From: Skermanella mucosa
Lineage (GTDB): Bacteria > Pseudomonadota > Alphaproteobacteria > Azospirillales > Azospirillaceae
Length of the DNA stretch: 64,000 bases
Direction of reading: 5' to 3'
NCBI RefSeq assembly: GCF_016765655.2
Contig: NZ_CP086106.1
Span: forward strand, 6,160,501-6,224,500
The notes under the pieces were generated by a model, which saw only the letters and a list, made by a program, of their open reading frames with translations, searched no databases and was not told the origin of the DNA. The translations under genes were made by a program, and so were the position numbers. Below, in pieces: positions 51,744 through 61,750 of the stretch; position 1 is the stretch's first letter; each line of letters opens with the position of its first letter.

Positions 51744-52289
51744 ATGACCGTCTTCTTCACCAGCGACAGCCACTTCAACGACCACCGCGTCATCTTCATG
51801 TACGGCCGGCCCTTCGACTCCACCGGTCCCATGGACGAGGCCATGGTCGCGCGCTGGAACGAGACGGTCGGCCCGGACGACACGGTCTGGCACCTGGGCG
51901 ATTTCGCGGTCCGGCTGACGGAGCGCCGGGTCGACGACCTGCTGATGCGACTGAACGGCCGCAAGCACCTGATCACCGGCAACAACGACGGTCCGGCGGT
52001 GCTCAAGTCCGCCGGCTGGGAGACCGTCTCGGCCTATGCCGAGATCACCGTCGACGGCACCCACCTCGTGCTGTGCCACTACGCCTTCCGCACCTGGAAC
52101 GGCATGCACCGGAAGTCGATCAACCTGCACGGCCACAGCCACGGCCGCTTGGCGCCCATGCTGCGCCAGTTCGACGTCGGCGTCGATGTCTGGAACCTGG
52201 CCCCGGTCACCCTGCCGCAGCTCCTCGCCAGCCGTCCGGCCCGGCGCGCCCCCGCGAAGAAAGGCGCGGTCCAGCTTCCGCTTCCCTGA
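51744..52289 (+). CDS. calcineurin-like metallophosphoesterase
   Basis: A 181-residue phosphoesterase with the YfcE/MJ0936-type motif set: FFTSDSHFNDHRVI (Asp/His), DTVWHLGDFAV, ITGNNDGPAVL (GNND in place of GNHD), LCHYAFRTW and LHGHSHGR. Two metals are expected. Phage and bacterial relatives have this GNND variant; substrate unknown. It starts 25 bases after dnaQ. The frame is open upstream inside dnaQ and that part is discarded. Confidence 0.87.
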   Translation: MTVFFTSDSHFNDHRVIFMYGRPFDSTGPMDEAMVARWNETVGPDDTVWHLGDFAVRLTERRVDDLLMRLNGRKHLITGNNDGPAVLKSAGWETVSAYAEITVDGTHLVLCHYAFRTWNGMHRKSINLHGHSHGRLAPMLRQFDVGVDVWNLAPVTLPQLLASRPARRAPAKKGAVQLPLP

Positions 52290-52372
52290 CCCTTGGCGGC
52301 GGGAGCGCCGGACATGTTGCCGAAGCTGGCAGAAATGATTATTTTGATCAAAAGGACCTGCAAGGGATTTCC

Positions 52373-52642
52373 ATGATCACCGCAAGCGCTTCGCTCTTCA
52401 AGAAGGATTTCGGCAATTACCAGCGCATGGTCCGCCGTGAGCCGATCGAGGTGGTGAACCATGGAGAGCCAACCGGCTACTTCGTGTCGCCAGAGGATTT
52501 TGCCGAGTACCAGCGCCTTCGCGCGGCGGCGTCGCGTCGCCATCTGCGGCCCGTGGACCTGTCGGACGACCAGCGGAAGGCTCTGCGGGAGTCCCGCGTT
52601 CCGCCGGAGTTCGCCGCTCCGGAAGACCTGATGGGCGATTGA
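52373..52642 (+). CDS. Phd/YefM-type antitoxin
   Basis: An 89-residue protein with an N-terminal Phd/YefM DNA-binding fold: TASASLFKKDFGNYQRMVRREPIEVVNHGEPTGYFVSPEDF (in parts; the PIEVVNHGEPTGYFVS strand is the hallmark). The C-terminal half is charged and probably disordered, as in antitoxins that wrap their toxin. AAGGGA lies six bases before ATG 52373. Followed eight bases later by the PemK-like gene, the usual antitoxin-toxin order. Confidence 0.85.
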   Translation: MITASASLFKKDFGNYQRMVRREPIEVVNHGEPTGYFVSPEDFAEYQRLRAAASRRHLRPVDLSDDQRKALRESRVPPEFAAPEDLMGD

Positions 52643-52649
52643 TCCCCGA

Positions 52650-53090
52650 ATGCCGCTTCCGCGCCCGCATCCCGGCTTGGTCATCTGCTACGAGTTTCTT
52701 TGGAGCCACGAACACGAGGCCGGGATGACGCAAGGTGAGAAGCGCCGTCCGTGCGTCATCATCCTTGCCGTACAGGACCGCCTGGGAGATACGATCGTGA
52801 CCGTGGCTCCCGTTACTCACGTAAAACCTCGCGATCCAAGGCACGGGGTGGAGATCCCGCGTCGTCTGAAGGATTACCTTGGGCTTGATCAGGCAAAGTC
52901 CTGGGTGATTGCCACGGACCTGAATGAGTTCATCTGGCCCGGCGATTACGTCTTTCCGATTCCTGGGGGCCGTCTGGACCAGTACGACTACGGCACCGTC
53001 CCTCAATCCATGTTGACGATGATCAATCGGTGTATCGATCAACTCGGGGAAAGCGATCTGCATCGCGTTCCCCGCGATGCAGATCGTTAA
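52650..53090 (+). CDS. PemK/MazF-like growth inhibitor (putative toxin)
   Basis: A 146-residue protein with a PemK-type barrel pattern: RPHPGLVICYEFLWSHE, GEKRRPCVIILAV, TIVTVAPVTHVKPRDP and KSWVIATDLNEFIWPG. In MazF/PemK proteins the RPxVI and PVTH segments carry RNA-cleavage residues. This group, often annotated as growth inhibitor, is divergent, so ribonuclease activity is an inference. Its base composition is less GC-rich than its neighbours, which hints at acquisition. Convergent with hslU, ten bases between stops. Confidence 0.72.
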   Translation: MPLPRPHPGLVICYEFLWSHEHEAGMTQGEKRRPCVIILAVQDRLGDTIVTVAPVTHVKPRDPRHGVEIPRRLKDYLGLDQAKSWVIATDLNEFIWPGDYVFPIPGGRLDQYDYGTVPQSMLTMINRCIDQLGESDLHRVPRDADR

Positions 53091-53100
53091 GGGGCATCCC

Positions 53101-54414
53101 CTACAGGATGAACTTCGACAGGTCGGCGTTCTTCGCCAGGTTGGAAACCTGGGTGCGGACATAGCCGGCGTCGATCGTGATGGTCTGGCCGCCGCGGTCG
53201 CTGGCGTTGAAGCTGATCTCCTCCAGCAGCCGCTCCATCACGGTGTGCAGCCGGCGGGCGCCGATGTTCTCCACCGAGGTGTTGATCTCCGCGGCGAGGC
53301 TCGCCAGCTCGTCGATCGCGTCGTCGGCGAATTCCAGATCGACCTCTTCCGTCTTCAGCAGCGCCTTGTACTGCTTGATCAGGCTGGCTTCCGGCTCGGT
53401 CAGGATGCGGCGGAAGTCCTCGCGCGTCAGCGCCTTCAGCTCGACCCGGATCGGCAGGCGGCCCTGCAGTTCGGGCAGCAGGTCCGACGGCTTGGAGACG
53501 TGGAACGCGCCCGACGCGATGAACAGGATGTGGTCGGTCTTGACGGTGCCGTGCTTGGTCGCGACCGACGTGCCCTCGATCAGCGGCAACAGGTCGCGCT
53601 GGACGCCCTCGCGGCTGACGTCGGCACCGCCGCGGCCCTCGGTCCGGGCGGAGATCTTGTCGATCTCGTCCAGGAAGACGATGCCGTTCTGCTCGACCGA
53701 CTGGATCGCTTCGCCGACGACCGTCTCCTGATCCAGCAGCTTGTCGGACTCCTCGGCCATCAGCACTTCGTAGCTCTCGGCCACCGACAGGCGGCGGGTC
53801 TTGGTACGGCCGCCGAATGCCTTGCCGAAAATGTCGTTCAGGTTGAGCATGCCCATCTGCGCGCCCGGCATCCCGGGCACGTCGAAGGTCGGCATCCCCG
53901 GCACGCCGGTGTCGGCCACCTGGATCTCGATCTCGCGCTCGTTCAGCGATCCCTCGCGCAGCATCTTGCGGAACTTCTGGCGCGTCTCCGGAGCCGCGTT
54001 GGTGCCGACGAGGGCGTCCAGCACGCGGTCCTCGGCGCGCAGCTCGGCCTTGGAGGCCACTTCCTTCCGCAGCTTGTCCTTGGTCATCGTGATGGCGATC
54101 TCGACCAGGTCGCGGACGATCTGCTCGACGTCGCGGCCGACATAGCCCACCTCGGTGAACTTGGTGGCCTCCACCTTCAGGAACGGGGCCTGGGCCAGCT
54201 TGGCCAGCCGGCGCGCGATCTCGGTCTTGCCGACGCCGGTCGGGCCGATCATCAGGATGTTCTTGGGCAGGACCTCCTCCCGCAGGCCTTCCGGCAGCTG
54301 GAGCCGGCGCCAGCGGTTGCGCAGCGCGATCGCGACCGCGCGCTTGGCGTCATGCTGGCCGACGATGTAGCGGTCCAGTTCCGAGACGATCTCGCGGGGG
54401 CTGAAGGAGGTCAT
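53101..54414 (-). CDS. hslU: ATP-dependent protease ATPase subunit HslU (ClpY)
   Basis: A 437-residue AAA+ unfoldase partner of HslV. N-terminus [19 protein letters not shown]; Walker [17 protein letters not shown] (about 58-73); pore motif GYVGRD; Walker [11 protein letters not shown]; sensor regions and C-terminal SKFIL, which activates HslV. ATG at 54414 gives the standard N-terminus. An upstream GTG at 54501 is in frame but would overlap hslV. Confidence 0.97.
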   Translation of the reverse strand: MTSFSPREIVSELDRYIVGQHDAKRAVAIALRNRWRRLQLPEGLREEVLPKNILMIGPTGVGKTEIARRLAKLAQAPFLKVEATKFTEVGYVGRDVEQIVRDLVEIAITMTKDKLRKEVASKAELRAEDRVLDALVGTNAAPETRQKFRKMLREGSLNEREIEIQVADTGVPGMPTFDVPGMPGAQMGMLNLNDIFGKAFGGRTKTRRLSVAESYEVLMAEESDKLLDQETVVGEAIQSVEQNGIVFLDEIDKISARTEGRGGADVSREGVQRDLLPLIEGTSVATKHGTVKTDHILFIASGAFHVSKPSDLLPELQGRLPIRVELKALTREDFRRILTEPEASLIKQYKALLKTEEVDLEFADDAIDELASLAAEINTSVENIGARRLHTVMERLLEEISFNASDRGGQTITIDAGYVRTQVSNLAKNADLSKFIL

Positions 54415-54497
54415 TGGCTTTTCTTCGTCAGGAGCGCCGCCGGCGCCGTTCGCTGGCAGGATAGGACTCTCGGGCCGTGATTCAAACTCCTCCGCCA

Positions 54498-55046
54498 TCA
54501 CATCTTTTCCACGATCACGTTATGGTTGGTATAGACGCAGATGTCGGCGGCGATCCGCATCGCCTTGCGGGCGATCGTCTCGGCATCCAGTCCCTCGATG
54601 TCGGCCAGCGCGCGGGCGGCCGCCAGGGCGAAGCTGCCGCCGGAGCCGATGCCGATCAGGCCGTCCTCGGGCTCCAGCACGTCGCCGTTGCCGGTCAGCA
54701 CCAGGCTGACGTTGCGGTCGGCCACGGCCATCATTGCCTCCAGCCGGCGCAGGTAGCGGTCGGTCCGCCAGTCCTTGGCCATTTCGACGCAGGCGCGGGT
54801 GAGCTGGCCGGGATGCTGCTCCAGCTTGGATTCCAGGCGCTCGAACAGGGTGAAGGCGTCGGCCGTGGCGCCGGCAAAACCGGCCATCACGTCGCCGCCG
54901 GCCAGCCGGCGCACCTTGCGCGCGTTGGACTTCATCACGGTCTGGCCCATGGACACCTGGCCGTCACCGGCGATCACCACCTCGCCTCCCTTGCGGACGC
55001 ACAGGATCGTGGTGCCGTGCCATTGGATCGGATCGTTGGAACTCAT
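54498..55046 (-). CDS. hslV: ATP-dependent protease peptidase subunit HslV (ClpQ)
   Basis: A 182-residue proteasome-like peptidase. After a short propeptide the catalytic Thr12 begins the mature chain ([10 protein letters not shown]); [24 protein letters not shown] (in parts) and [16 protein letters not shown] are typical. It precedes hslU by 83 bases on the same strand. The usual alphaproteobacterial pairing with the his genes (hisB divergent, upstream) is partly kept, with the serine protease gene in between. Confidence 0.96.
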   Translation of the reverse strand: MSSNDPIQWHGTTILCVRKGGEVVIAGDGQVSMGQTVMKSNARKVRRLAGGDVMAGFAGATADAFTLFERLESKLEQHPGQLTRACVEMAKDWRTDRYLRRLEAMMAVADRNVSLVLTGNGDVLEPEDGLIGIGSGGSFALAAARALADIEGLDAETIARKAMRIAADICVYTNHNVIVEKM

Positions 55047-55118
55047 CGGGGTCGGGGCCTATCGCAGAAAAATACCGTCAAATGTCCTACCGCCATGTGG
55101 GGCGAGCCGCCAATCCCT

Positions 55119-56525
55119 TCAATCCCCGATCTCCGGCCCCCCGATCTCCGGCCCGCCCACCTGAAGCCTCAGCCGGTCGAGCGCGTCGCCGATCGGGATG
55201 AAGAAGTTCAGTCCGGCCGAGGCCTGGCTGCCCGGCACGGTGCGCATCGACACGGTCAGGCCCGCCAGGTTGCCCTGGGCGTCGACCAGCGGCCCGCCGC
55301 TGTTGCCGCCCTGGACGCTGGCGTCGGCCTGGATCTCCTCGAGCCCGGTCAGGCGGTCGCGCCGCAGAGCGCTGACGATGCCGCGGGTGACGGTGCCGCG
55401 CATCCGCTCCGCCAGGGGCGCTCCCACCACGTAGATGTCCTCGCTGACGGTCAGCGGGCGGGTGCGGACGGGCAGGGCGGGCAGGCCGCGCCCCTCGATC
55501 CGGACCAGGGCCACGTCGCGCGGCTTGTGCCGGCGCTCGACCTTGCCCACGACGGCGGTGCCGTCGGCCAGCACGACCCGCACCCGTTCGGCCTCGCCGA
55601 CCACGTGGTGGTTGGTCAGCAGCAGCCCGTCCCGGCTGACCAGCACGCCGGAGCCGTGGCCCGTCCCGCCCGAGACCAGCACGGTGGCCCCGGTCACCGC
55701 CTCCGCATGGTCCTGGATCGGCGTGGTGAAGGGCGGCAGCGCCGGCAGCCGGACCGCCTGGAGGCGTGCCGCGCCATCGGTCGCCATGCCCGCGGCGGGA
55801 CCGGCCCTGCCGATCCCGCCGCCGGTCTCCAGCGCGGGCATCGTCGATCTTGCGTCCGGCGCCGCGAAGCCGGCCGCGGCGAAGCCGGGATCGGCCGCCA
55901 GGTTCGCGACCGCGCCGGCGAAGGCCTGCTCCATCGCCAGGGCCTTGCCGTCCTCGGTCGCCGCACCGCCGGCATGATATCCCCAGGTCGAAGTCCGCAG
56001 CACCATGCGCCGTTCCAGGCGGGAATAGACGGTCCAATCCACCTTGATCGAGGCCTCGACCTCCTCCCCGACGATGTCGGACTGGACCAGCCACCAGCCC
56101 ATCTTGCGGCAGACATTCATCTTGACATCGGTGATCTGGGCGGAGACCACCAGTTCGGCCCGTTCCTCGTCCTCCGCAACCTCGAACAGGCGGTTCGGAT
56201 TGCCCGCCACGTCATAGCCGGCGGTGCTCATCTCCTCATGGAACAGGTCGGCAACTTCCGCCCGGTCCATCATCGCGCGCCCGCTGGTCCAGGTGATCGG
56301 GTCGAACGGCCCGATGCATGTGAAGCCAATGACATAGCCGCCTATGACATCGCCGCGCCGCAGCTTGGCCTGCAGTTCGCCGAAGCGGACCGGCACGCGG
56401 CGGCTCTCCGGCGGCGGGGTCGGGGGCTCCGCGATCCCGGCCTTGCGGACATTGACCCCGCAGCCCGAGAGGGCGGATGCCAACAACCCAATCCCCAGAG
56501 TTATCCACAAGCGACTCGGCACCAT
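55119..56525 (-). CDS. lipoprotein with C-terminal trypsin-like serine protease domain
   Basis: A 468-residue protein. A lipoprotein signal (LSGC, Cys at about 22) is followed by a 200-residue region of unknown type (VIGFTCIGPFDPITW, VCRKMGWWLVQSD) and a trypsin-like domain from about 270: GSGVLVSRDGLLLTNHHVVG (catalytic His), RDVALVRIEG (Asp) and ASVQGGNSGGPLVDAQG (Ser, about 418). No PDZ domain follows. The C-terminus ends with the duplicated GGPEI pentapeptide. It is probably envelope-anchored with a periplasmic protease; target unknown. Confidence 0.85.
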   Translation of the reverse strand: MVPSRLWITLGIGLLASALSGCGVNVRKAGIAEPPTPPPESRRVPVRFGELQAKLRRGDVIGGYVIGFTCIGPFDPITWTSGRAMMDRAEVADLFHEEMSTAGYDVAGNPNRLFEVAEDEERAELVVSAQITDVKMNVCRKMGWWLVQSDIVGEEVEASIKVDWTVYSRLERRMVLRTSTWGYHAGGAATEDGKALAMEQAFAGAVANLAADPGFAAAGFAAPDARSTMPALETGGGIGRAGPAAGMATDGAARLQAVRLPALPPFTTPIQDHAEAVTGATVLVSGGTGHGSGVLVSRDGLLLTNHHVVGEAERVRVVLADGTAVVGKVERRHKPRDVALVRIEGRGLPALPVRTRPLTVSEDIYVVGAPLAERMRGTVTRGIVSALRRDRLTGLEEIQADASVQGGNSGGPLVDAQGNLAGLTVSMRTVPGSQASAGLNFFIPIGDALDRLRLQVGGPEIGGPEIGD

Positions 56526-56724
56526 GGGTTACTTCCGCCACGACCATGAGGGGTCCAACCCTTATCCTACGCCCGTGTGCGGTGTGAACGGGTCAATCTG
56601 CCGCGCCGTCCGCCAAAACCGTCGCGGCGCCCCCGGGCAGCGGTCCGGAAGGGCGTACGAAGTAGACGGACCGGGGGTTCATCCCCCGCTGGCATCGCCC
56701 ATCCATCCCTGCTAAAACCCCGCC

Positions 56725-57348
56725 ATGGACGCACAGCCCGACAGATCCGCGCGCCAGGCCAGCCTGCGACGCGCCACCAACGAAACCCGGATCGAGGTTT
56801 CGCTGAACCTTGACGGGACCGGCCTGTACAAGATTTCCACAGGCGTCGGTTTCCTCGACCACATGCTCGAACAGCTCTCGCGCCACAGCCTGATCGACCT
56901 GACGGTCCGGGCGGAAGGCGACCTCCATATCGACTTCCACCACACGACCGAGGATAGCGGGATCGCCATCGGCACCGCCTTCGCGCAGGCGCTGGGCGAC
57001 CGCAAGGGCATCAGCCGCTACGGCGAGGCGACCGTCCCGATGGACGAGACGCTGACCCGCGTGGCGCTGGACCTGTCCAACCGGCCGTACCTGATCTGGA
57101 AGGTCCATTTCACCCGCGACAAGCTGGGGGACATGGACACCGAGCTGTTCAAGGAGTGGTTCCAGGCCTTCGCCCAGGCCGCCGGCGTGACGCTCCACGT
57201 CGAGACCCTGTACGGCGAGAACAATCACCATATCGTGGAAAGCTGCTTCAAGGCGCTGGCCCGCGCGTTGCGCGCCGCGGTCGAGATCGACCCGCGCAAG
57301 GCCGACGCCGTGCCGTCCACCAAGGGAACGCTCGGCGGCACGCTCTGA
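56725..57348 (+). CDS. hisB: imidazoleglycerol-phosphate dehydratase
   Basis: A 207-residue manganese enzyme of histidine synthesis. Metal motifs: [14 protein letters not shown] (about 38-51), [17 protein letters not shown] (about 67-83), and [17 protein letters not shown] near the end. It lacks the phosphatase domain of the enterobacterial fusion. First gene of hisB-hisH-GNAT-hisA-hisF-hisE-HIT. Divergent from the serine protease; the 199-bp gap is a likely promoter region. Confidence 0.96.
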   Translation: MDAQPDRSARQASLRRATNETRIEVSLNLDGTGLYKISTGVGFLDHMLEQLSRHSLIDLTVRAEGDLHIDFHHTTEDSGIAIGTAFAQALGDRKGISRYGEATVPMDETLTRVALDLSNRPYLIWKVHFTRDKLGDMDTELFKEWFQAFAQAAGVTLHVETLYGENNHHIVESCFKALARALRAAVEIDPRKADAVPSTKGTLGGTL

Positions 57349-57387
57349 CGGGGCGCCGGGCGCAAGGCTCAGGGAATTTTTGACCAT

Positions 57388-58032
57388 ATGACCGTAGCAA
57401 TCGTCGATTACGGCTCCGGCAATCTCAGGTCCGCCGCCAAGGCTTTCGAGCGCGCGGCGCAGGAGGCCGGCGTCGGCGCCGCCATCGCCGTCACCGACGA
57501 TGCCGAGGCGGTGCGCCGGGCCGACCGCATCGTGCTGCCCGGCGTCGGCGCCTTCGCCGACTGCATGGCCGGCATCCGGTCGGTGCCGGGCCTGGTCGAG
57601 GCGATGGAGGAGGCCGTGCTGACCCGCGGCACGCCCTTCCTGGGCATCTGCGTCGGCATGCAGCTGATGGCGGAGCGCGGGGTCGAGCACGGGGTCTGGG
57701 ACGGGCTGGGCTGGATCCGGGGCGAGGTCGTCGCCCTCTCTCCCGCCGACCCGTCGCTGAAGATCCCCCACATGGGCTGGAACGACCTGCATGTCGGGCG
57801 GCCGGACCACCCGGTGCTGGCCGGCCTGCATGACGGCGACCATGCCTATTTCGTCCATTCCTACCGCTTCGCCTGCGCCGACCCCGCGACCGAGCTGGCG
57901 AGCGTCGACTATGGCGGGCCGGTCGCGGCGGTGATCGGCCGCGACAACCTGGTCGGGACCCAGTTCCACCCGGAGAAGAGCCAGGCCGCCGGGCTCCGGT
58001 TGATCGCCAATTTCCTGCGCTGGCGGCCCTGA
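57388..58032 (+). CDS. hisH: imidazole glycerol phosphate synthase subunit HisH
   Basis: A 214-residue glutaminase subunit. It begins [20 protein letters not shown], has PGVGAF as oxyanion segment, the nucleophile Cys88 in [11 protein letters not shown], and the His/Glu pair in QFHPEKSQ near residue 195. It supplies ammonia to HisF, which lies two genes downstream. 39 bases follow hisB. Confidence 0.96.
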   Translation: MTVAIVDYGSGNLRSAAKAFERAAQEAGVGAAIAVTDDAEAVRRADRIVLPGVGAFADCMAGIRSVPGLVEAMEEAVLTRGTPFLGICVGMQLMAERGVEHGVWDGLGWIRGEVVALSPADPSLKIPHMGWNDLHVGRPDHPVLAGLHDGDHAYFVHSYRFACADPATELASVDYGGPVAAVIGRDNLVGTQFHPEKSQAAGLRLIANFLRWRP

Positions 58033-58035
58033 GCC

Positions 58036-58611
58036 ATGGAAGAGATGGCCACCGCCGCGACCGTCGAGCGCGTCTCGAAGTTCCGCACCGCGGATCTCCA
58101 CGACCTGTGCGACGCCGCCGACCTCGCGATCCGCGACGGCGGCGGCTTCGGCTGGGTCGATCCGCCGCCCCGCGACGTGATGGAGCGATACTGGAAGGGC
58201 GTCCTGATCGTGCCGGAGCGGCACCTGTTCATCGCCCGCCTGGACGGCGTCGTGGCGGGCTCGGCCCAGCTCGTCGCGCCGCCCCGCAACAACGAGGCGC
58301 AGGCCCATTCCGCCCAGCTGACCACCTCCTTCGTGGCGCCCTGGGCGCGGGGCCACGGCCTCGCCCGCATGCTGGTCCGCGCGGTCGAGATGGCGGCCCG
58401 CGAGGCCGGCTACCGGGTGCTGAACCTGGACGTGAGGGAGACCCAGCGGGCGGCGATCGCGCTGTACGAGACGCTGGGCTTCAGGCGCTGGGGCACCCAC
58501 CCGCTCTATGCCAACGTCCGCGGCCAGAGCCTCGCCGGCCATTTCTTCTACAAGGACCTGACCTCCACCGACCTGCCGTCCCCCCAGCCCCTTACCGAAG
58601 CGCCGACATGA
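58036..58611 (+). CDS. GNAT-family N-acetyltransferase inserted in the his operon
   Basis: A 191-residue acetyltransferase. The acetyl-CoA motif is [21 protein letters not shown] (R-x-x-G-x-A type, with RGHGLA), then [29 protein letters not shown] (in parts). It begins three bases after hisH and its stop overlaps the hisA start by four bases, so it is translated as part of the operon. Substrate unknown; it has no obvious role in histidine synthesis. Confidence 0.88.
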   Translation: MEEMATAATVERVSKFRTADLHDLCDAADLAIRDGGGFGWVDPPPRDVMERYWKGVLIVPERHLFIARLDGVVAGSAQLVAPPRNNEAQAHSAQLTTSFVAPWARGHGLARMLVRAVEMAAREAGYRVLNLDVRETQRAAIALYETLGFRRWGTHPLYANVRGQSLAGHFFYKDLTSTDLPSPQPLTEAPT

Positions 58612-59372
58612 TTCTGTACCCAGCGATCGACCTCAAGGATGGTGCCTGCGTCCGCCTCGTCAGGGGCGAAATGGATCAGGCCACCGTCTTCAACACCGAC
58701 CCCGGAGCCCAGGCGAAGTCCTTCGCCGACCAGGGGTTCCAGTGGCTCCACCTGGTCGATCTCAACGGCGCCTTCGAGGGCCGTCCGGTCAACGCGGCCG
58801 CGGTCGAGGGCGTGCTGTCCGCGGTCTCCATGCCGGTCCAGCTCGGCGGCGGCATCCGCGACCTGAAGACGATCGAGGACTGGCTGGAGCGCGGCATCAC
58901 CCGGGTGATCCTGGGCACCGTCGCCGTGCGCGACCCCGAACTGGTGCGCGAAGCCTGCCGGCGCTTCCCGTCCCGCGTCGCGGTCGGCATCGACGCGCGC
59001 GACGGCTTCGTCGCGGTCGAGGGCTGGGCCAAGACCTCCACCGTCAAGGCGCTCGACCTGGCGCTCCGCTTCGAGGATGCCGGCGTCGCCGCGATCATCT
59101 ACACCGACATCAACCGCGACGGCGCCATGGGCGGCGTCAATGTCGAGGCCACCGCCGACCTCGCCTTCGCCCTGACCACGCCGGTGATCGCCTCGGGCGG
59201 CGTCTCCAGCATGGCCGACCTGGAAGCGCTCAAGGAGGTCGAGCATACCGGCATCGAGGGCGTCATCTGCGGCCGGGCGCTCTATGACGGCCGGATCGAC
59301 CCGGCCGAGGCGCTGGCCTTGCTGTTGTCCCCCCTGAAGAGCGATCGCGACGATGCCGGGGAAGAGGCCTGA
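58608..59372 (+). CDS. hisA: phosphoribosylformimino-5-aminoimidazole carboxamide ribotide isomerase
   Basis: A 254-residue TIM barrel isomerase. Catalytic Asp in [17 protein letters not shown] (about residue 8), second Asp in [13 protein letters not shown] (about 168), phosphate-binding [11 protein letters not shown] and [11 protein letters not shown]. The ATG at 58608 overlaps the GNAT stop (ATGA), and the hisA stop abuts the hisF start. A longer open frame over the GNAT gene is discarded. Confidence 0.96.
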   Translation: MILYPAIDLKDGACVRLVRGEMDQATVFNTDPGAQAKSFADQGFQWLHLVDLNGAFEGRPVNAAAVEGVLSAVSMPVQLGGGIRDLKTIEDWLERGITRVILGTVAVRDPELVREACRRFPSRVAVGIDARDGFVAVEGWAKTSTVKALDLALRFEDAGVAAIIYTDINRDGAMGGVNVEATADLAFALTTPVIASGGVSSMADLEALKEVEHTGIEGVICGRALYDGRIDPAEALALLLSPLKSDRDDAGEEA

Positions 59373-60158
59373 ATGCTCAAGATGCGCCTGATCCCCTGCC
59401 TGGACGTCAAGGACGGCCGGGTGGTCAAGGGGGTGAACTTCGTGGACCTGATCGACGCGGGCGACCCGGTCGAGCAGGCCCGGCTCTATGACCGCGAGGG
59501 GGCGGACGAGCTGACCTTCCTCGACATCACCGCCAGCGTCGAGGCCCGCGACACCCTGTACGACGTGGTCAGCCGCACGGCGGAGCAGGTCTTCATGCCG
59601 CTGACCGTCGGCGGCGGGGTTCGCGTGGTGGAGGACATCCGCAAGCTGCTGCTGGCCGGGGCCGACAAGGTCTCGATCAACACGGCCGCCGTCTCCCGGC
59701 CCGACTTCGTCCGCGAGGCGGCGGAGAAGTTCGGTTCCCAGTGCGTCGTGGTGGCGGTCGACGCCAAGTCGGTCGGGCCCGGCAAGTGGGAGGTCTTCAC
59801 CCACGGCGGGCGGAACCGCACCGGCCTCGACGTGGTCGACTGGGCGCGCCGCATGGCGGAGTACGGGGCCGGCGAGATCCTGCTGACCTCCATGGACCGC
59901 GACGGCACCAAGTCCGGCTTCGACATCGAGCTGACCCGCGCGGTCGCCGATGCCGTACGCGTCCCCGTGATCGCCTCGGGCGGCGTCGGTACGCTCGACC
60001 ACCTGGTGGCCGGCATCCGCGACGGCCACGCGACGGCGGTGCTGGCGGCCTCGATCTTCCATTTCGGCATCTTCTCCATCGGGGAGGCCAAGGCGCACAT
60101 GGCGAAGGCCGGCATCGACATCCGCGACACCTCCAAGTCCGGGCAGGCCGCGGCATGA
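59373..60158 (+). CDS. hisF: imidazole glycerol phosphate synthase subunit HisF
   Basis: A 261-residue TIM barrel cyclase that uses ammonia from HisH. Catalytic Asp in [14 protein letters not shown] (about 11) and in [12 protein letters not shown] (about 172), phosphate sites [11 protein letters not shown] and [11 protein letters not shown]. The start follows hisA without a gap. Its stop overlaps hisE (ATGA). Confidence 0.97.
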   Translation: MLKMRLIPCLDVKDGRVVKGVNFVDLIDAGDPVEQARLYDREGADELTFLDITASVEARDTLYDVVSRTAEQVFMPLTVGGGVRVVEDIRKLLLAGADKVSINTAAVSRPDFVREAAEKFGSQCVVVAVDAKSVGPGKWEVFTHGGRNRTGLDVVDWARRMAEYGAGEILLTSMDRDGTKSGFDIELTRAVADAVRVPVIASGGVGTLDHLVAGIRDGHATAVLAASIFHFGIFSIGEAKAHMAKAGIDIRDTSKSGQAAA

Positions 60159-60505
60159 GCGGGCAGGGCATCGGCGCCGCCGTGCTGGACCGGCTGTACG
60201 AGACGGTTCGGTCCCGCCGCGGACAGGACCCGGAGACCTCCTACACCGCCAAGCTCTATTCCCGCGGCACGCCCAAGATCGCCCAGAAGCTGGGCGAGGA
60301 GGCGGTCGAGGCGGTGATCGAGGCGATCCGCGGCGACAAGCAGAAGCTGGCCGAGGAATCCGCCGACCTGCTCTACCATCTGATGGTGCTGTGGGCCGAT
60401 ACGGGCGTGAAGCCGGAGACCGTCTACGGCATCCTGGCCGACCGCGAAGGCATCAGCGGCATCGCCGAGAAGAAATCACGCAAGCAAGGCAGCGGGGGCA
60501 AATGA
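60155..60505 (+). CDS. hisE: phosphoribosyl-ATP pyrophosphohydrolase
   Basis: A 116-residue MazG-like pyrophosphatase, second step of histidine synthesis. [29 protein letters not shown] (in parts) with the Glu-rich metal motif GEEAVE, and [14 protein letters not shown]. It overlaps hisF by four bases and the HIT gene by four; hisI is not adjacent. Confidence 0.95.
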   Translation: MSGQGIGAAVLDRLYETVRSRRGQDPETSYTAKLYSRGTPKIAQKLGEEAVEAVIEAIRGDKQKLAEESADLLYHLMVLWADTGVKPETVYGILADREGISGIAEKKSRKQGSGGK

Positions 60506-60867
60506 TGGCCTACGATCCCAACAACGTGTTCGCCAGGATCCTGCGCGGCGAGATCCCGTCCAGGAAGGTCCACGAGGACGAGCACACCCTGGCCTTCCAC
60601 GACATCAATCCGCTGACGCCGAGCCACATCCTGGTGATCCCCAAGGGGCCGTACGTCTCGTTCGACGACTTCTCGGAGAAGGCTTCGGACGCCGAGATCG
60701 CCGCCTTCGTCCGGGCGGTCGGCAAGGTGGCGCGCGACCAGGGGCTCGCCGGCGACGGCTACCGTATCCTCGCCAACATCGGCGAGAACGCCAACCAGGA
60801 AGTGCCCCACCTGCACGTCCACATCTTCGGCGGCAAGCGGCTCGGCCGCATGCTGCCGAAGGAGTAG
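60502..60867 (+). CDS. HIT-family nucleotide-binding protein (HINT type)
   Basis: A 121-residue histidine triad protein: NVFARILRGEIPSRKVHEDE at the start, FHDINPLTPSHILVIPKG in the middle, and the triad NQEVPHLHVHIFGG (HxHxH). Such proteins hydrolyse nucleoside phosphoramidates or lysyl-AMP. Its ATG overlaps hisE; a second ATG follows immediately. HINT genes commonly end his operons in alphaproteobacteria. Confidence 0.93.
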   Translation: MMAYDPNNVFARILRGEIPSRKVHEDEHTLAFHDINPLTPSHILVIPKGPYVSFDDFSEKASDAEIAAFVRAVGKVARDQGLAGDGYRILANIGENANQEVPHLHVHIFGGKRLGRMLPKE

Positions 60868-60921
60868 GTCGACCTTCGCGAAGCGAACGCCGACGGCACG
60901 CGCCGACGTTCCGGAACGGTG

Positions 60922-61710
60922 TCAGAAAACCGCCCGGATGGCGTCCAGGGCTTCCCGTGAAGCCGCCGCCAGCACGCGGCCGTCGAGGCGCATGACGTCG
61001 TAATCGGCACCGTCCAGGAACGACGCGGCGCCACCGACCTCGCGGCTGATCAGAACGCCCGCGGCGTGGTCCCACGGCTTCGATCCCTGGGACAGCGCGA
61101 ACTGCCGGCGGCCCAGCGCCAGGTCGATGTAGTCCAGCGCCGAGCAGCGATGGTTGCGGATCTCCCCGACGATCCCGGCGGCGGCCAGGGCCGGGTCCGG
61201 CTCCAGCCAGTCCCCGGCGTTCCAGTAGGCGGAGCCGACCGCCCGGGAGAGCGGCGTCGTCCGGTCGGCTTCCAGGCGCCGGCCGCCCGACCAGGCGCCG
61301 CCGCCCAGCACCGCCGCGACCGTGACGTCGTTGATCGGGTCGTGCAGCCAGCCGCCCCGGATCTCGCCGCGGGCCACAAAGGCCAGGATCGTCCCGAACA
61401 CCGGGATCCCCTCGGAGAAATTGAGCGTCCCGTCGACCGGATCGATCACCCAGACCGGCTTGTCCCCGAGCAGCGCGTCCAGGGCGGACGGGTCCCGGGA
61501 GACCAGCTCCTCCCCGATCACCAGCGTGTCGGGATAGGCTTCGCTCAGCAGGCCGGCCAGCATTTCCTCGGCTTCCGTGTCGGCGATCGTGACCGGGTCG
61601 CCCGGCCCCTTCTCGACGACGTCGCCGGCACGCAGGTTGCGGAACCGGGGCAGGATCTTCTCTTCCGCCGTCCGGCGGATCAGGCCGCTGACGCGGTCCA
61701 GGTCGATCAT
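60922..61710 (-). CDS. inositol monophosphatase family protein
   Basis: A 262-residue metal-dependent phosphatase. Metal motifs: VIGEELVSRD (Glu, about 66), WVIDPVDGTLNFSEGIPVFG (in parts; DPxDGT at about 92-97) and SKPWDHAAGVLISREVGG near the C-terminus. SuhB- or CysQ-like substrates are possible and the exact one is not clear. Convergent with the HIT gene. Separated from the small gene at 61751 by about 40 bases on the same side. Confidence 0.9.
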   Translation of the reverse strand: MIDLDRVSGLIRRTAEEKILPRFRNLRAGDVVEKGPGDPVTIADTEAEEMLAGLLSEAYPDTLVIGEELVSRDPSALDALLGDKPVWVIDPVDGTLNFSEGIPVFGTILAFVARGEIRGGWLHDPINDVTVAAVLGGGAWSGGRRLEADRTTPLSRAVGSAYWNAGDWLEPDPALAAAGIVGEIRNHRCSALDYIDLALGRRQFALSQGSKPWDHAAGVLISREVGGAASFLDGADYDVMRLDGRVLAAASREALDAIRAVF

Positions 61711-61750
61711 GATGGAAGCTTTCGGCTGGGAACGGGATCGGGCTTGGGGA

